Source: Lentibacillus cibarius (GTDB taxonomy: Bacteria > Bacillota > Bacilli > Bacillales > Amphibacillaceae). Taken from it: 64,000 nucleotides of DNA. The stretch is from NCBI RefSeq assembly GCF_005887555.1, contig NZ_VCIA01000001.1:2852001-2916000 (forward strand), in the 5' to 3' direction. A program made the position numbers and the translations under genes. The notes beneath the pieces were generated by a model. It saw nothing but the letters and a program-made list of their open reading frames with translations. It ran no database searches and was not told the origin of the DNA. Positions 63,829 to 64,000 of the stretch are shown here, one piece after another. Every line of letters begins with the position of its first letter. The stretch's first letter is position 1.

Positions 63829-64000
63829 TGGTCACTCATCGAGGTAATGAATACCCGGTTGAGTCAGTGCGCGGTAGAAAAGGTAACTCATCGAGGTAAT
63901 GAGTACCCGGTTGAGTCAGTGTGCGAATGAAAAAGTCACTCATCGAGGTAATGAGAGCCCGATTGAGTCAGTGTGCGAATGAAAAAGTCACTCATCGAGT
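63829..64000. repeat. Second 52-bp palindromic repeat array, cut by window end
   Basis: Units begin at 63845, 63897 and 63949, again exactly 52 bases apart: TAATGAGTACCCGGTTGAGT, CAGTGTGCGAATGAAAAAGT, CACTCATCGAGG. The hairpin ACTCAT-CGAGGTA-ATGAGT is kept while the linker differs from the 37897 array (GGTTGAGTCAGT in place of GAATGAGGCAGA). It follows the pepF terminator and continues beyond the window. Confidence 0.88.

Overview
The window reads as chromosome of a moderately low-GC, endospore-forming, probably halophilic or alkaliphilic Bacillaceae (Virgibacillus / Lentibacillus / Oceanobacillus type). This is inferred from the gerP spore operon, Bacillus-style gene order (yitS-yitT-yitU-yitV-yitW; yjzD-fabH-fabF-yjbA-trpS; yjbC-spx-mecA-coiA-pepF), T-box and S-box leaders, and GGAGG-type ribosome binding sites. 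No rRNA or tRNA genes, CRISPR array or prophage were seen.

Layout. 0-6.8 kb: the 5' part of a gerPABCDE operon (minus), a membrane protein, a decayed dehydrogenase, rocD, yisL, a secreted membrane-anchored alpha-amylase-fold protein that has lost its catalytic residues, and yppF. 7-14.6 kb: a nitrate respiration operon, hemerythrin - two small genes - narGHJI. 14.8-22 kb: the yit block, interrupted by an IS110 element with a candidate bridge RNA. 22.2-30.2 kb: molybdenum cofactor genes (mobB-moaE-moaD) and an anaerobic/NO-type module (MIP18-like, a multi-His membrane protein, three DUF2249 proteins, a Crp/Fnr regulator, a SPASM radical SAM protein), split by an ISLre2 element. 30.2-37.8 kb: uppP (frameshifted), fatty-acid initiation genes fabH-fabF, yjbA, and trpS with its T-box. 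37.9-38.5 kb: eleven copies of a 52-bp palindromic tandem repeat. 38.5-44 kb: a NERD protein, a CtaA-like protein, asparaginase, a sulfite-oxidase remnant, a small phospholipase-A2-like protein and folE. 44-57.6 kb: transporters (three MFS, one DAACS, one DMT, one frameshifted AbrB-type), two LysR regulators, an S-box-controlled homocysteine methyltransferase and a secreted glycosidase-like protein. 57.8-64 kb: the spx-mecA-coiA-pepF stress/competence block, ending in a second array of the 52-bp repeat.

How it fits together. The nar genes need molybdopterin, partly supplied by mobB/moaE/moaD. The Fnr-type regulator, an Fnr-like palindrome ahead of the DUF2249 operon, and the hemerythrin and radical SAM genes suggest one low-oxygen/nitrogen-oxide response. 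Spx and its adaptor MecA are adjacent, as in B. subtilis.

Three otherwise intact genes (uppP, the AbrB-type gene, pepF) are each broken by a single missing base. Sequencing error is a live explanation and should be excluded before calling them pseudogenes.

The least explained items are the 52-bp hairpin repeat arrays, the catalytically dead amylase, the candidate IS110 bridge RNA, the CtaA-like protein with a heme-ligand His replaced by Asp, and the phospholipase-A2-like mini-protein.
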